Positions 1-11,837 of a stretch of DNA of 64,000 nucleotides are shown here, one piece after another; position 1 is the stretch's first letter; every line of letters starts with the position of its first letter. A program made the translations under genes and the position numbers. The stretch comes from Pelobates cultripes (lineage: Eukaryota > Chordata > Amphibia > Anura > Pelobatidae): assembly GCA_933207985.1 (NCBI GenBank), contig OW240914.1, positions 130,148,279 to 130,212,278 of the forward strand. Direction: 5' to 3'. Below the pieces are notes generated by a model. That model did no database searches. It saw only the letters and a program-made list of their open reading frames with translations, and was not told the origin of the DNA.

Positions 1-385
1 AATAAAATTGTTAAAGGCATACTAAAGACACCAAAACAACCTAAGCTCAATTAAGCAGTTTTTGTGTATATACCATGCCCCTGCAGTCTCACTGTTCAAT
101 TCCCTGCCATTTAAGAGCCAAATCTCTTTTATTTCTCTGTTTGCAGCCCAAGCCACACCTCCCCTCATACACTGCCTGCATTAGACAAATGGTTTCATTT
201 TCAAGCAGATGTTAACGTACTTTAGAAGTTTTTATCTCCTGTTCTATGAATTGAACTTTAATCACACACAGAAGTTTCCTACGAAGTCTAACAAGCTTTA
301 ACAGTGCAGAAGATGGGAAATTCTAAATTAAACAGACTGCAATAAAGGAAATTTAAACATTAGATCTCTCTTTACAGAATAATTT
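1..385. mobile_element. partial TTAA/T2-type MITE, long subfamily
   Basis: Matches the element at 13976-14526: shared segments include AAGCAGTTTTTGTGTATA, CCCTGCAGTCTCACTG, the CCATTTAAGAGCC block, GCAGCCCAAGCCACACCTCC and the CAATAAAGGAAATTTAAACATTAGAT block. Its left end is cut by the window edge and the right terminus is not preserved. Confidence 0.7.
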
Positions 386-576
386 CATACTCCAAAGAAG
401 ACAATCAGATTAGGGGTAAAGACTGATCAAAAGGCTTAATTAAATGTATTCCTATTCACTGGCATATGAAAGGCAGGTTGACACTGCCAAATGTATATAA
501 TGGAAATGGGCAGGCTGCTTAAGCTATGTATGCTGATCATGAAAATAGAGTAGTTTATGCGTGACAAAGCACATAC

Positions 577-760
577 CTTGACCCAGCTGTGCCCCTGCCA
601 TGGCTTCCTTGGCACTGCCAAATCCAAGTTCTCTACAGACTACACTGGCAGACACCAAGTCCCACTTATCATCACAGACTGTCCCCCACTCGCCATTCTT
701 TAGGACCTCGACACGTCCTTCTCCAATATTTGCTCCTCCCCTGAGGCGGACCAGTGGTTG
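577..760 (-). CDS. LOXL2: LOXL2 exon 6: first part of SRCR3 (gene continues off the left edge)
   Basis: The acceptor CTACTTTTTAACTCCAG precedes 760 and the exon opens in phase 0 with [15 protein letters not shown]. The SRCR3 motifs [33 protein letters not shown] and [11 protein letters not shown] follow (residues 317-377). The donor is GTCAAG|GTATGT at 577/576, phase 1. This is the most conserved segment in the window. The next exon should complete SRCR3 (IHLNEI-type sequence) and lies beyond position 1; SRCR4 and the catalytic domain are also absent, so activity cannot be judged here. Confidence 0.95.
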
Positions 761-1777
761 CTGGAGTTAAAAAGTAGAAACATGTGAGTTGAATATTCTA
801 CTATCCACATATCTGCCTAATGTTAAATAATATCAATCAAACACACTTTATGAAAATGAATCTTAATAAAACAGGACATAAACTTCAAATGTTTCATTTC
901 AGGGAAGACATGAAACACCTGAAAAAAAGTACCACAATGAAAGCACAAATGTGCACTGTTGCATGCACAATTGGAGTACCTCTTCTTTTTCCAAGCAGGA
1001 AAGGTGTTTTTACAAAAAGAGAATTAGGTTCTACAAGACTTCTATCATTTATACTTATATTGGTAATATTTATAGTTCAATCCAAACCTCTGTGTGTATA
1101 AACGTGAGACATTATATATGTAGCAATTGTATAAGTATTAACAGTGTACAAAGAAAAGTGCAACAGTGCACATTTGTGCTTTCATTCTGTTACTTTTATC
1201 TGTTTGAAATATTAATTAAATGAGAGCGGCAGCACAAAGATTAAAGCGAGAATAATAGCACATACATTAAAGAGAGAATAATAGAGCTAAACATATGGAA
1301 TCATGATCAACCTGAAAGACATTATTTTCATCTTATGACTTCTTGTAAATTAACAGATCAGGATATGAATTAGACACAGCGATAAAATTGCACGTAATAC
1401 ATGGCTGTATTTTCATCAATAAAACTCATTGTATATATATATTCCTTTTTCTACTGGTTGCCATATTTATTTAAAGCATAGCATTCCAAATTATGCTTGG
1501 TGATGTGCTGATCAATGATGTGAGACCCTTGCATAAACCGATTAGTTGTAGTTTATTATTCCACTGAAGAAACACAAAAAGGTTGTAGCAGGAAAAGAAC
1601 ATGATATATGGTAAACAGTGTTTTAAAAATGGCCTCAGTAGTGCCAGCCCTTCCACTCACCTTCTCATTTATTACCATAGAGAAGAGAAAACATATCTTT
1701 CCAAATATGTTGTCAGATATCATCTGTCTGTTATGCCCAATAAACACACCCCTTTCCTCTTACTTATAGACTCTCAC
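761..1777. other. LOXL2 intron 5, A/T-rich, no recognised content
   Basis: The short ORFs here have no recognisable domain. I see no gene or clear repeat apart from a short TA run near 1432-1441. Confidence 0.6.
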
Positions 1778-2000
1778 CTCTTGACGGAAAGCTTTTCTGA
1801 AGCCCATGGAAGGACTTGGGGCAAAAGCTCTTCCTGGGGTGCAGCTCACCACAACGGGGGTGCCATCTGTGCAGGTCTGGTTGGTTTTCAGATCTGAGGA
1901 AACTCTCCCTCCAACTTTACAGGCAGAGAGGTGAGCCTCATTCCCAGTGCAGTTTGGGAAAAACTGCCAATAGGTGTGCTTTTTACGAGATGCAAACATC
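1778..2000 (-). CDS. LOXL2: LOXL2 exon 5: second half of SRCR2 and linker to SRCR3
   Basis: The acceptor CCTCCTTCCTAG precedes 2000. One base completes K242, then MFASRKKHTYW begins (residues 243-316). The SRCR2 C-terminal half contains CTGNEAHLSAC and the segment PVVVSCTPG. A sequon N282-Q-T is near the position where human LOXL2 has an N-glycosylation site in SRCR2; a second NCT sequon overlaps a likely disulfide cysteine. The linker ends FRKAFRQE. The donor is CAAGAG|GTGAGA at 1778/1777, phase 0. The frame is intact. Confidence 0.95.
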
Positions 2001-3498
2001 CTAGGAAGGAGGAAAAACAGTGTCAATTAACGGAGTAAAAGAGAACCCAAGACAAGGAATTTATAATATTTATGTTTCAAGCTCTTCTGAGGCAAAACAA
2101 CATGTTTACATTTATAAAAACACATGTTAATGTTTTATCTTGACAGAAAGTAATATATTCGAACTCCATTAAATACTTCTCAGAAAGCTGTTGAAATTTT
2201 TTAGTTGTTTTTTTCCTGCCCAGCCCTTTTTCTCCAGATGTAGTTGCACTACATTTGCTATTATGATATGATGCAGGTAGTGGTAGTAGCACATTTTTTG
2301 TAATTTCCAATTTATTATGCCATGGAATTTAAAACATAGCATGGTGTATTTATTATATGTGTTAGTATGTGACAATATATTCTTCAGTTTTTACGCTACT
2401 GAATATGTTGAAAAAGGCATTACGTTGTAAAACTGAGTTTGATCAAAATAAATATATTTTTCAGGAATGACAGATATTCTAGTTTTCTAACTGCGCAGAG
2501 AATTTCTTGGCAGGACAAATAACCACAGTGTTCTAAATGATCATGTGATGCTCAGCTAAACATACACGTTGTAACCTCGCACTGAAATGACTAACTATTG
2601 GACCAGAGACTTTGACCAGTGCATGTATTGGTACGATTTTGTAAAGAACCTATCTTTCCTTTGATTATTGTCTATGTTCACCTGCATGTCATTAAACAGA
2701 GACCCTATATGCTGTGGAAGAACTTGGTTTTCCTATGGGAAGGCATTGCTTAATTTTTTCTTGTTTATAGTGAAATGGTAACATCCTGAATGGAAGAAAA
2801 TATTTAGTCTCAGCTTTTTCATAACACTACTTTAATTCCAATCTGGCCACATTATTGTTCAGCTGTAGTGCAGGCAGCTTCCCACAGTTTCACAGACAGC
2901 ACTGTTAATTACAAACAGCCATATGTGTGGGTGACACCTCCTATGCGATCCTCTGCTTTAAGATTAATATTTATTATTTGCAACAGGGTGACAGAACATG
3001 CTCAATCACAGAATATCTGGGTTCTCTGAAATATTAGCTTACCTATAACATCTTATCTGCTCATGGACGGCAAAAAGCCAGATCACGTAGTAGAATAGGC
3101 GATTTGTCTGGATCTATTGGTCCTATGTACCCACAAATAATGAAGGATATACACTAATCATCCACAACATTAACACCACTGACGTTGACGCCAAATTCCC
3201 CAGATCTCGACCCGATTGAGCATCTGTGGGATGTGTTAGAACAACAATTCCCATCCACGGCGACCCCACCTCGAAAAATGTCTTGGTGCCAGATACCACA
3301 GAACACATTCAGGGTGTGAGTACATGCCTCAACACTTCAGAGCTGTTTTGGCAGCACCAGGGGGACCAACACAATATAATACAGTTGGTTTTAATGTTGT
3401 GGCTGATCAGTGTATATATTGATGTATATGTTTGTTAAAAATTGGGACAGAGATGAAGCGTTAAGTGACTGTTAGCAAAGGATCTTCTAGGTACTTAC
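2001..3498. other. LOXL2 intron 4
   Basis: Apart from the Tc1-derived MITE at 3148-3416 nothing is recognised. It is A/T-rich with scattered short ORFs only. Confidence 0.6.
3148..3416 (+). mobile_element. internally deleted Tc1-like element (MITE)
   Basis: Inverted termini read TATACACTAATCATCCACAA on the left and, reverse-complemented, TATACACTGATCAGCCACAA on the right. Between them is a remnant of the transposase C-terminus: frame + reads SPDLDPIEHLWDVLEQQFP, the region around the last catalytic Glu of Tc1 transposases. About 270 bp remain, so it is a deletion derivative that cannot encode a transposase. It lies in LOXL2 intron 4. Confidence 0.85.
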
Positions 3499-3710
3499 TT
3501 GTACACCTTGACGTTATATTTCCTATCCGCAGGAAAGCCAAACATGCCGCACACCACCCGACTATTTTTGCTGTTCCACTGAGTGTCACACATTTGTTTC
3601 CATGTTCCCCCTTCTTTTACCTCCACATAGCCCTCAGTCACTGGCACACGCTTACGGTAGGCAGACAGGATGGGCCGTATACGCAAATCTTCCACCTGAA
3701 TATTCAGCTC
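3499..3710 (-). CDS. LOXL2: LOXL2 exon 4: first half of SRCR2
   Basis: The acceptor ACATTATAG precedes 3710 and the exon opens in phase 0 with ELNIQVEDLRIR (residues 172 onward). SRCR2 follows: RKRVPVTEGYVEVKEGGTWK, CDTQW, then NSRVVCGMFGFP. The donor is TACAA|GTAAGT at 3499/3498, phase 2; the next exon completes the AAG lysine of KVYK-MFASR. The segments LNIQVEDIRIR and RVVCGMFGFP are characteristic of LOXL2. Divergence is conservative and the frame is open throughout. Read literally without splicing, a TAA follows within the donor, as expected for an intron. Confidence 0.95.
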
Positions 3711-4078
3711 CTATAATGTAATAAAAATATATGAGGTAGAAGTTTGGAAGATACCAGGGTCTGCAAGCTGGGATGCCCATCAAACTGTCCTACATGCATA
3801 GGCCATCCAATGGTATTTCTGTGACCGGGTCAGAGTTAATAGTTTTTTTAACAGCGTGACCGGGCCTCTGTAATATCGCCGAATCTGGGAGATAGTGAGT
3901 GTCTGTCACTTTCTCCCAGATATAGGGAGAGAGTATGCAAAGGAGTGGGGGAAAAGCAAGGACCGTGCCAGCCCCAGACTTAGCCAGCACCAGGACCCCA
4001 AGGAAGCCACCCTCCTGCACATAAAAGGTATATTAAAAGTGAGGTGGCTAAAAATATAAACAAAAAAATAATTACATG

Positions 4079-4540
4079 TATGGGTGTGTCTATCTGAGTA
4101 TGTGAGTGTGTATGTTTCAGTGTTTGCATCTAAGGGTATGTGTCAGTGTGCGCATCTGTGTGTATGTGTCTGCTGTGTGTCAGTGCGTTTATGTGTGTGT
4201 GCATGTGTCTCTGTGTGTCTGGTTGTCAGTATTTGTATGTGTCAGTATATGTATACATGTGCATACATGCAATGCAAATGCCAACATTCTATGCAAGCCC
4301 AACCTTGTAATCAAATGCAAACATTATAAACAAACACTACCCTGTATTAAAATGCCAAAATCATATACAAAACATTCCTTCATTCAAACACCAACACTAC
4401 ACACAAAAGTACATCTGCATTTAAAAGTCAACACTGCAAAAACACCCCTGCAACACCAACGAAAACATTGCATAGAACTACATCACTGCATTCCTGTGGG
4501 AACAATACACACAAATATAACCCTATTGTAATTTCTTGCA
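4079..4540. repeat. GT-rich low-complexity tract followed by degenerate AAACACT-rich repeat
   Basis: 4079-4262 is TGTGTGTCTGTAT-like; 4280-4540 repeats variants of CAAACACTACCCTGCATT-type words at roughly 20-25 bp spacing. The cysteine-rich ORFs here are by-products of the GT repeats. Confidence 0.7.
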
Positions 4541-4588
4541 CCAGGGCCCTCAAGTAGTTCCGCCAATGGCTAATGGTCTATATAACAT

Positions 4589-4738
4589 CAGGGTTATTCA
4601 CTAAAGTGAGAATTCAAAGAGAATCTGAAATTTAAGACCAACACAGCCGAACTGGAAACATTCTCTAAGTCAGCTGTGTTTGTGGCAATTTTGAAATGTG
4701 AAATTGACTTTGAATTCTCACTTTAGTGAAAAACCCTG
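4589..4738. mobile_element. 150-bp MITE with AGGGTTATTCACTAAAGTGA termini
   Basis: Left end CAGGGTTATTCACTAAAGTG and right end CACTTTAGTGAAAAACCCTG are inverted repeats of about 26 bp, with CAT on both flanks. Weaker relatives appear at 37113-37271 and 38785-38873. Confidence 0.8.
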
Positions 4739-4884
4739 CATATGACCACAAGGGGGAGCAAGTAACCAGATTTTTCTAGAAAAGGTTTATCTGAAATTGA
4801 TGGGATGTTTACATACTCCTGAATATTGAGCAAGATATAACAATTGCTAACTAAAGAAGGCCTATGAGTCACTTTCTAGAGTAC

Positions 4885-5354
4885 TTAAAGGACCACGATA
4901 GGCACCCAGACCACTTCAGCTTAATTAAGTGGTCTGGGTGCCAGATCCAGCTAGGTTTAACCCTTTTTGCTGTAAAAATAGCATTTTCAGAGAAACTGCT
5001 ATGTTTACCTATGGGCTAATCCAGCCTCTAGTGGCTGTCTCATTGACAGCCGCTAGAGGCGCTTGCGTGCTTCTCACTGTGAAAATCACAGTGAGAAGAC
5101 GCCAGCATCAATAGGGAAGCATTGAGAATGCTTTCCTATGGACTGGCTGAATGCGCGCGGCTCCTGCCGCGCATGCGCATTCAGCCGAAGAGGAGGAGGA
5201 GAGCTCCCCACCCGGCGCTAGAGAAAGAGGTAAGTTTAACCCCTTCCACCCCCAGAGCCCGGCGGGAGGGGGACCCTGAGGGTGGGGGCACCCTCAGGGC
5301 ACTATAGAGCCTGGAAAAAGAGTATGTTTTCCTGGCACTATAGTGGTCCTTTAA
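4885..5354 (+). mobile_element. T2-type MITE (TTAAAGGACCAC...GTGGTCCTTTAA), full length
   Basis: Flanked by TTAA at both ends. Internal nested hairpins: CAGACCACTTCAGCTTAA/TTAAGTGGTCTGG, GCAGTTTC/GAAACTGC-type, CCTCTAGTGGCTGTC/GACAGCCGCTAGAGG, CTTCTCACTGTG/CACAGTGAGAAG, GGAAAGCATTGAGAATGCTTTCC. TTAA target sites link T2 MITEs to piggyBac-type transposases. Confidence 0.85.
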
Positions 5355-6338
5355 GAAAAACCTTTCTAATGGTGGGTGCTGTGGACTACATATCTCATTA
5401 TGCACAGCCGGGACTGGCTATGTAGCATGGGCTATGGAGTCTGTAAATGTGGTGTGCCAAGGGTTAACTAACTCTGTCGGTTAACAAACTATGGTTTTTC
5501 ACAATCTGTACTGCCATTTTGGAGCTCGAGCAAGCAGTATACAATTTGCAGCCACTGCAGCATTCCATTCTGGGAATTGTGAAATGATTAAAAGATGGGA
5601 AGAGGGAGCTAAACTGGCACACTGCCTTAAGCAATATGGCCACTTATTAAGCCATTAATTATGGTATCCCTGTCAGAGGTACCTCACAGGGTACAACTAG
5701 CTGCCATTGACAGGTTCTAGCCTACAGCAGAAGTGCAGTTATGGCACTCTCGGGGTGTGTGTTTGTACTGGAAGGGGGAGGGCAGCATCGGATGAAATTA
5801 GGTAATTTCAAACTGGATTAGTGTGTGCTGACAGATGTGTTAATGTGCTCTTGCTGAGCTGGATGGAGGGATAGCTGTACAACATGGTGTAAGACTGTCA
5901 GCTCTTCAGCATAGTAATGGTTCTGGTAATTGCATTTTTCTCTCACCGCTAACCTCCACACTCCCTACACACAATGCTAATGAGTCACATCAGATGTTCC
6001 ATTGTACGTGACTAGAGCAGCATGGAAGGAGAGATGGTAAGAGATGTGGCTTACCAGCCAGATGTTAAAAAAAAAAAAAAAAAAAAGGAAGAAGAAGAAA
6101 AACAGCCCCTGCCTGACCCTAAAAAGATAAGTTTCCCGGGAAAAATATCCAGAACATGGAAAGAATACAGTTATTTTGAGTTGGGTAGAGATTATGAGAC
6201 ACAAATACCTACAGCATATATAATATATTATAAAATGTTAACATGTTGTCATGAAAATGCTGACTTTAAAAAAGTTCCTATTATAATGCAATAGGGTCTG
6301 GTTTCACTGTTTAAGGGAGTTAATATTAGGGTGGGGGC
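5355..6338. other. intronic, no recognised element
   Basis: Contains a poly-A run at 6066-6086. No gene or clear repeat family was identified. Confidence 0.5.
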
Positions 6339-6828
6339 TTAAAGGACCACTATAGGCACCCAGACCACTTCAGCTTAATAAAGTGGTCTGGATGCCAGGT
6401 CCCTCTAGGGTTAACCCTGCCTGCTGTAAACATAGCAGTTTCAGAGAAACTGCTATGTTTACATATGGGTTAATCCAGCCTCTAGTGGCTGTCTTATTGA
6501 CAGCCGCTAGAGGCGCTTCCGCGCTTCTCACTGTGATTTTCACAATGAGAAGACGCCAGCATCCATAGGAAAGCATTGAGAATGCTTTCCTATGGACTGG
6601 CTGAATGCGCGTGCAGCTCTTGCCGCGCATGCGCATTCAGCCATGGACGTCAGAAGAGGGAGGAGAGTCCCAGTGCCGAGGGAGCCGGCGCTGGAAAAAG
6701 GTAAGGGATTAACCCCTTACTCCCCCTTCAGCGCCACGGGAGTGGGACTCTGAGGGTGGGGGCACCCTCAGGGCACTATCGTGCCAGGAAAACGAGTATG
6801 TTTTCCTGGCACTATAGTGCTCCTTTAA
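6339..6828 (+). mobile_element. T2-type MITE, same subfamily as 4885-5354
   Basis: TTAAAGGACCACTATAGGC at the left, ACTATAGTGCTCCTTTAA at the right, same ordered internal palindromes. Close enough to 4885-5354 to suggest the same subfamily. Confidence 0.85.
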
Positions 6829-9050
6829 GGTTAGAGGTACCTGCAAAATGCTGTGTTTTGTAACTCCCAAGTTTGTCAGCCTGGCTGAGAACCATTGGTG
6901 TTAGAGTTAGATTTTACTAGCCTTCAAAATGGACTCCTGATTCTCAGCATGATTCCCAATACAGAAGGCTTCCTTGTGTACTGAAGCATTTGGCAATCAT
7001 TCTAAGCACCCCTGAACTTTATTAAACTCAAATATTAAAATGTTTAATTTGTATAGGAGCAGAAATGGCAAGTTGGAATTCAGATCCAGCACTGTTTCCA
7101 CCGAACCATGAATGGCAATGCAGTTTGCACATGCAATATATATTCTGTCAAGCACAGCCTGTCCACTCCCTAAATGAATGACATATTAAAGATTCTACCA
7201 TTTCACCTTTTATTATCCTGAAATGCACTGATACAAACAGAGCTGATGCTAAAACGTGAAAATAATATGATTGACAAAAGAATGGAAAAAATGCGCACAA
7301 ACTTTAATACCTGTGATCATCTCCTCTATTTTGGAGTGAGCCTTAAGCCATATTTCCGATCGGGCAGACGGGCAACGTAGGAACACGCTCAGTTACTGAG
7401 TACATGCTATCAGACATCACATCTACAAGTGTAAATGTAAATCTTTTTCAGCAAACAATTCAGATTCTGTAGGTTTTCATAAATCCACAGCACAAAACCT
7501 GTGCTTTCTCATTGTATCGAATGGAAGTATGTGTTAAACCGTGAGGCTTTTCATGATCCATCAAGGGTTTACTTTTCCTATTCTTTTCACTGAAAGCAAG
7601 CACTGAATGTCTTCAAATGTCTACAAATTTGGTTACAGAGCATGCCTTCCATTGACTTTGTACAAATCTACCAGGATACTATGTCTTATATATACTATTA
7701 AACATTAAGAGGTTTAAATATACCAATATGCCATCTGAGGTCTTTCCAGTTCCCACACCAAGGTCACCAAATATGCCCTCTAAGCTCTAATTACAAACCA
7801 CCACCAAAAATGAATACCTCTTCCTAAAGTCTTTAAAGCTTTGAGGTATATAATGCCACCATCTACATGTCCACACCCTTTAATCAAATGTCTACATATA
7901 TTACAGTATTGCACTGCGTGGGCTCTGCTAAAGTCCAGTATGTAATATTGCACACACTTAGAACTCTGTGTTTTCCTAGAATATATGTATATGAACACTT
8001 TAAGCCACCAATTACAAGCTAGCCTACATCCTCTTCCCAGCCCCCTGGTACACAATGTTGTAGTATTTTTCCAAATAAGAAATTAGCAAAGAAATTAGAA
8101 GGTTTTACAGACTAGCTATGGCTAATCCCACATAGGAGTTGGAGACACAGAAAGTGACTATGCTCATGGTTCTTTTTTAAATAATGGCTGGGTTCAGCGT
8201 TGTACTCAAATGATACCCAACCCACATTGATGGCATAAAAGCTTGTCAGACAGAGGTCGGAAAACAAAGAGAGCCATTAAATTGAAATGCATTATAGTCA
8301 CTTGAAAATGATGAAGGTAAATAACCTATCAAAATATATTTGTGACTGATTTAACAATCAGAACAACCATACTACGTACCACTTAGATGAGTGGTGAATG
8401 ATGTTTGTATTGCAGATGCTAATTGACTATAATGAGAAAAGTAATTTGATGGTTTTTATGGAGTTTCAAACATTTGCAGTGCAAACATCGGTGATCGCTA
8501 AGTCAAGTATGGACCTATAAAAAGATACTAATACGTTCATATTACATTAGAAAATACACAATAATAGTTTTGTAAATATTAAAATGCAAACCTTAGCTGG
8601 TCAAGACAATCCAGCAATGAATAAACTCTCTCCATACCAAGAGTTAACATGTTGTTCCTTTGCTATGAGGCTCCATGAGGAGACATGAGAGATCAAAAGA
8701 AGTTTTATTGCAATGCATATGTTATACCATGTGTGATGATGAAATGAATAGGGAAAAGCAGGTTAACATACTGGCTTAAGCAGAAGATGGTGAGTTGGAA
8801 TAAAGGGGGAGGAAGGGGAGAGAGAATAAATATTAGAACATGCCCAAGAGCAGAGAATTCATTACATCCAAAGGGAAATGGAATATTAACATGGGCCAAC
8901 ATCAGAGAACTAAAGCTTCCTGGCAAAATACACAATACACAACCAAAGATTTGGACCCACGATGTCTTAGATCCACAGACTGATGAGTGGGAGTGATAAA
9001 GGCTGTTAAATTATATTCAGAAGCATTGCAACTTAAAGACTGATCTCTGA
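6829..9050. other. intronic, no recognised element
   Basis: 2.2 kb without a recognisable gene, domain or repeat boundary. Confidence 0.5.
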
Positions 9051-9082
9051 TTAAGGCCTATAGTCGCCAGAACAACTACAGC

Positions 9083-9536
9083 TTAAAGGAACACTATAGC
9101 GTTAGGAATACATATTTGTATTCCTAACACTATAGAGCCCTAGTCACCATTTAGGTGACTAGGGCCCAGTTCCGCAGCGAATAGATGGTCAATTAACCAT
9201 TTATTTGCTTACCCTAATCCAGCGCCAGGCTCCCTCAGCACTGGTGACCGCTCCTCATCCATCGATGCCACCTTCCGAGTGAAGCCGAATGCACATGCGG
9301 GCATTCAAACCCGCCCATCAGAAACCATTACTCAATGCTTTCCTATGAGGATCTGCGTCAAATAAGTGCGATTTACAGGAAGACAGCCACTAGAGGCTGG
9401 ATTAACCCTCAGTGTAAACATAGCAGTTTCTCTTAAACTGCTATGTTTTCAGCTGCAGAGTTAAAACTAGAGGGACCTGGCACCCAGACCACTTCATTGA
9501 GCTATAGTGGTCTGAGTGCCTATAGTGGTCCTTTAA
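9083..9536 (-). mobile_element. T2-type MITE inserted into the internal TTAA of another MITE
   Basis: TTAAAGGAACACTATAGCG at the left and GCCTATAGTGGTCCTTTAA at the right. The internal AAACATAGCAGTTTC/AAACTGCTATGTTT block lies near the right end, opposite in order to the copies at 4885 and 6339. Its right TTAA is shared with the next element. Confidence 0.85.
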
Positions 9537-10202
9537 CCCATTAAGGACACAGCTTCAAAAGCTTGTCTTGCACTTAAGGACACAAGAAATTTTCACATTG
9601 TTTGCTGTTTGCGTTCAACTGCAATTTGCATTTTACTATTTTATTGCACTGACACATATTATATACCGTTTTAATGGACAAAAAGGGCTTTAAATTGATG
9701 TAACATATACATATAGAAATGCTTATTTATTATAAAAAATACAAAAAAAATTAAAAAATGTAAAAATATTGGGTTTTTTCTTCAGTTTTTGCAATAATAA
9801 TGTGTGCATAATTTGTGCAGGTTAAGGAAAGTAATTTTCAGGTTTTTTGTTAGTTACAGCTCACAAAACACAAGGAGTAAAATAAACTTTTAATGTGGAG
9901 CGATTTTAGAATTTGGTATGTTTGTCTTGTAAGCTTAATAGCCATAAAAGAAAACAAAATTGCCACACAAAAGTATATTCTTATATAAAGAAGACATTAC
10001 AGGCTATTTAACTAACATTATTTTGACACTTTTTACGGAGCCATTTCACCACCAATCCCTGCTAAATATTGGACTAAAATTTAGTTTTTTTGTTTTTTGA
10101 CACACAAAATTATAACAAAGAACTTCTCATGTGTATTTCGTAGAGTTAGTGTGTGCTATTCCTGTACAAAACCTAATTTTGTGTTCAGCTATATCTGCTG
10201 AG

Positions 10203-11200
10203 TACAACGATACCCCCATTGTATGTCTTTGGCACTATTTCGTGAAGCTATAGCGCCATATAGAAGACCTGTCCATTTCGGTATTTACAGTAGAATTTTG
10301 AGAGACGGATTTGATGGGCCTATGTTTCAATTTGGGCCACTATAGCAGTTTGACTGTTGGAAAAAAACCCACAAAAGGCCTACCATTTGTAAGAGTAGAC
10401 ACTCCAGGGTATCTCATATGGTGCATATTGTGCCTTAACATGCCCCCATTTTTTCACCAATGTATGTCAAAGTTTGTAGTAAAAAATTATTTGGGGCATT
10501 TTTTACATCCGCATTACTTTTTTGCTGAGCATTTTGTACATTTGACATGTGCCACTATGATCAAAGCCCCGAAATTATGCTCACCTAAGTCTTCTGAGTA
10601 AAATGACACCCCCATTGTATGTCTTTGGCACTATTTCATGAAGCTACAGCGCCATATAGGAGACCTGTCCATTTCGGTATTTACAGTAGAATTTCCAGAG
10701 ATGGATTTGATGGGTCTATGTTTCAATTTGGGCCACTATAGCAGTTTGACTGTTGGAAAAACCCCCACAAAGGCCTACCATTTGTAAAAGTAGACAATCC
10801 AGGGTATCTCATATGGTGCATATTGTGCCTTAACATGCCCCCATTTTTTTCACCAATGTATGTCAAAGTTTGTTGTAAAAAATTATTTGGGGCATTTATT
10901 ACATCCGCATTACTTTTTTGCTGGGCATTCTGTATATTTGACATGTGCCACCATGATCAAAGCCCCCAAATTATGCTCAGCTAAGTCTTCTGAGTAAAAT
11001 GACACCCCCATTGTATGTCTTTGGCACGATTTCGTGAAGCTACAGCGCCATATAGGAGACCTGTCCATTTCGGTATTTACAGTAGAATTTTGAGAGATGG
11101 ATTTGATGGGCCTATGTTTCAATTTGGGCCATTATAGCAGTTTGACGGTGCGAAAACCCCCCACAAAGGCCTACCACTTGTAAAAGTAGACACTCCAGAG
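10203..11200. repeat. 396-bp tandem repeat, about 2.5 copies
   Basis: The word CCCATTGTATGTCTTTGGCA begins at 10215, 10611 and 11007, a constant 396-bp period. Copies differ by a few substitutions. It lies inside the 3.3 kb TTAA element; the short ORFs in it have no known domain. Confidence 0.9.
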
Positions 11201-11800
11201 TATTTCAAATGGCATATTTTGAACCCTAGCGTAGGATCTTTTTTTTTACTAGTTTGTACCAAGTACCCCCATGTGTCCCTTTTTCAGGGATATGTGGATG
11301 TTGAAGGGTCACATTGGAGACTAAGCCATATCATTTTTTTTTTTTTCAAACTTTTAATTTTGACACTGGGTCCATGTGCAATTTTAGAGCATCTTAGAAG
11401 GCTGATAATTCAAACCACCCCACAAAGGCCTACCATTTTTTAAAGAAGGTATTAATCACCGTATTAACCTGCATCAAACTCTGGGGCACTGCCTGTCAAC
11501 TCTGTCTGCTGATAGAATTCATAACTTCCTAAGCATTTTTTACTTTTTACACAAGAACTTTAACTAAATAATGTTATAAAATAATTTTTTTTCTATTTTT
11601 AAAAAAATCTTTTCACCCCTAGCGTAACACTAAACTCCCCAACTTCCTATGAATTACCACGCACCCTAATTAACTAACTAAAATTAGAAAAATAAAAATA
11701 ATGAAATAATCAGAGTTAAGAATTGCAGCAGCCTCCTTGGCCCTAAACATTGTCAGCAACTTTAAAATGGAAGAACTAAATAATAACGAAAAAAATTGTA

Positions 11801-11803
11801 TAT

Positions 11804-11836
<33 letters not shown>
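11801..11836. repeat. TA microsatellite
   Basis: Near-perfect TA dinucleotide tract inside the 3.3 kb TTAA element. It explains the IYIYIY ORF on the minus strand. Confidence 0.9.

Positions 11837-11837
<1 letters not shown>

Noticed and set aside
4084..4531. Cysteine-rich plus-strand ORFs
   Set aside because: Translation of GT-rich low-complexity sequence.
6022..6204. Lys/Glu-rich and Phe-rich ORFs
   Set aside because: Caused by a poly-A run at 6066-6086.
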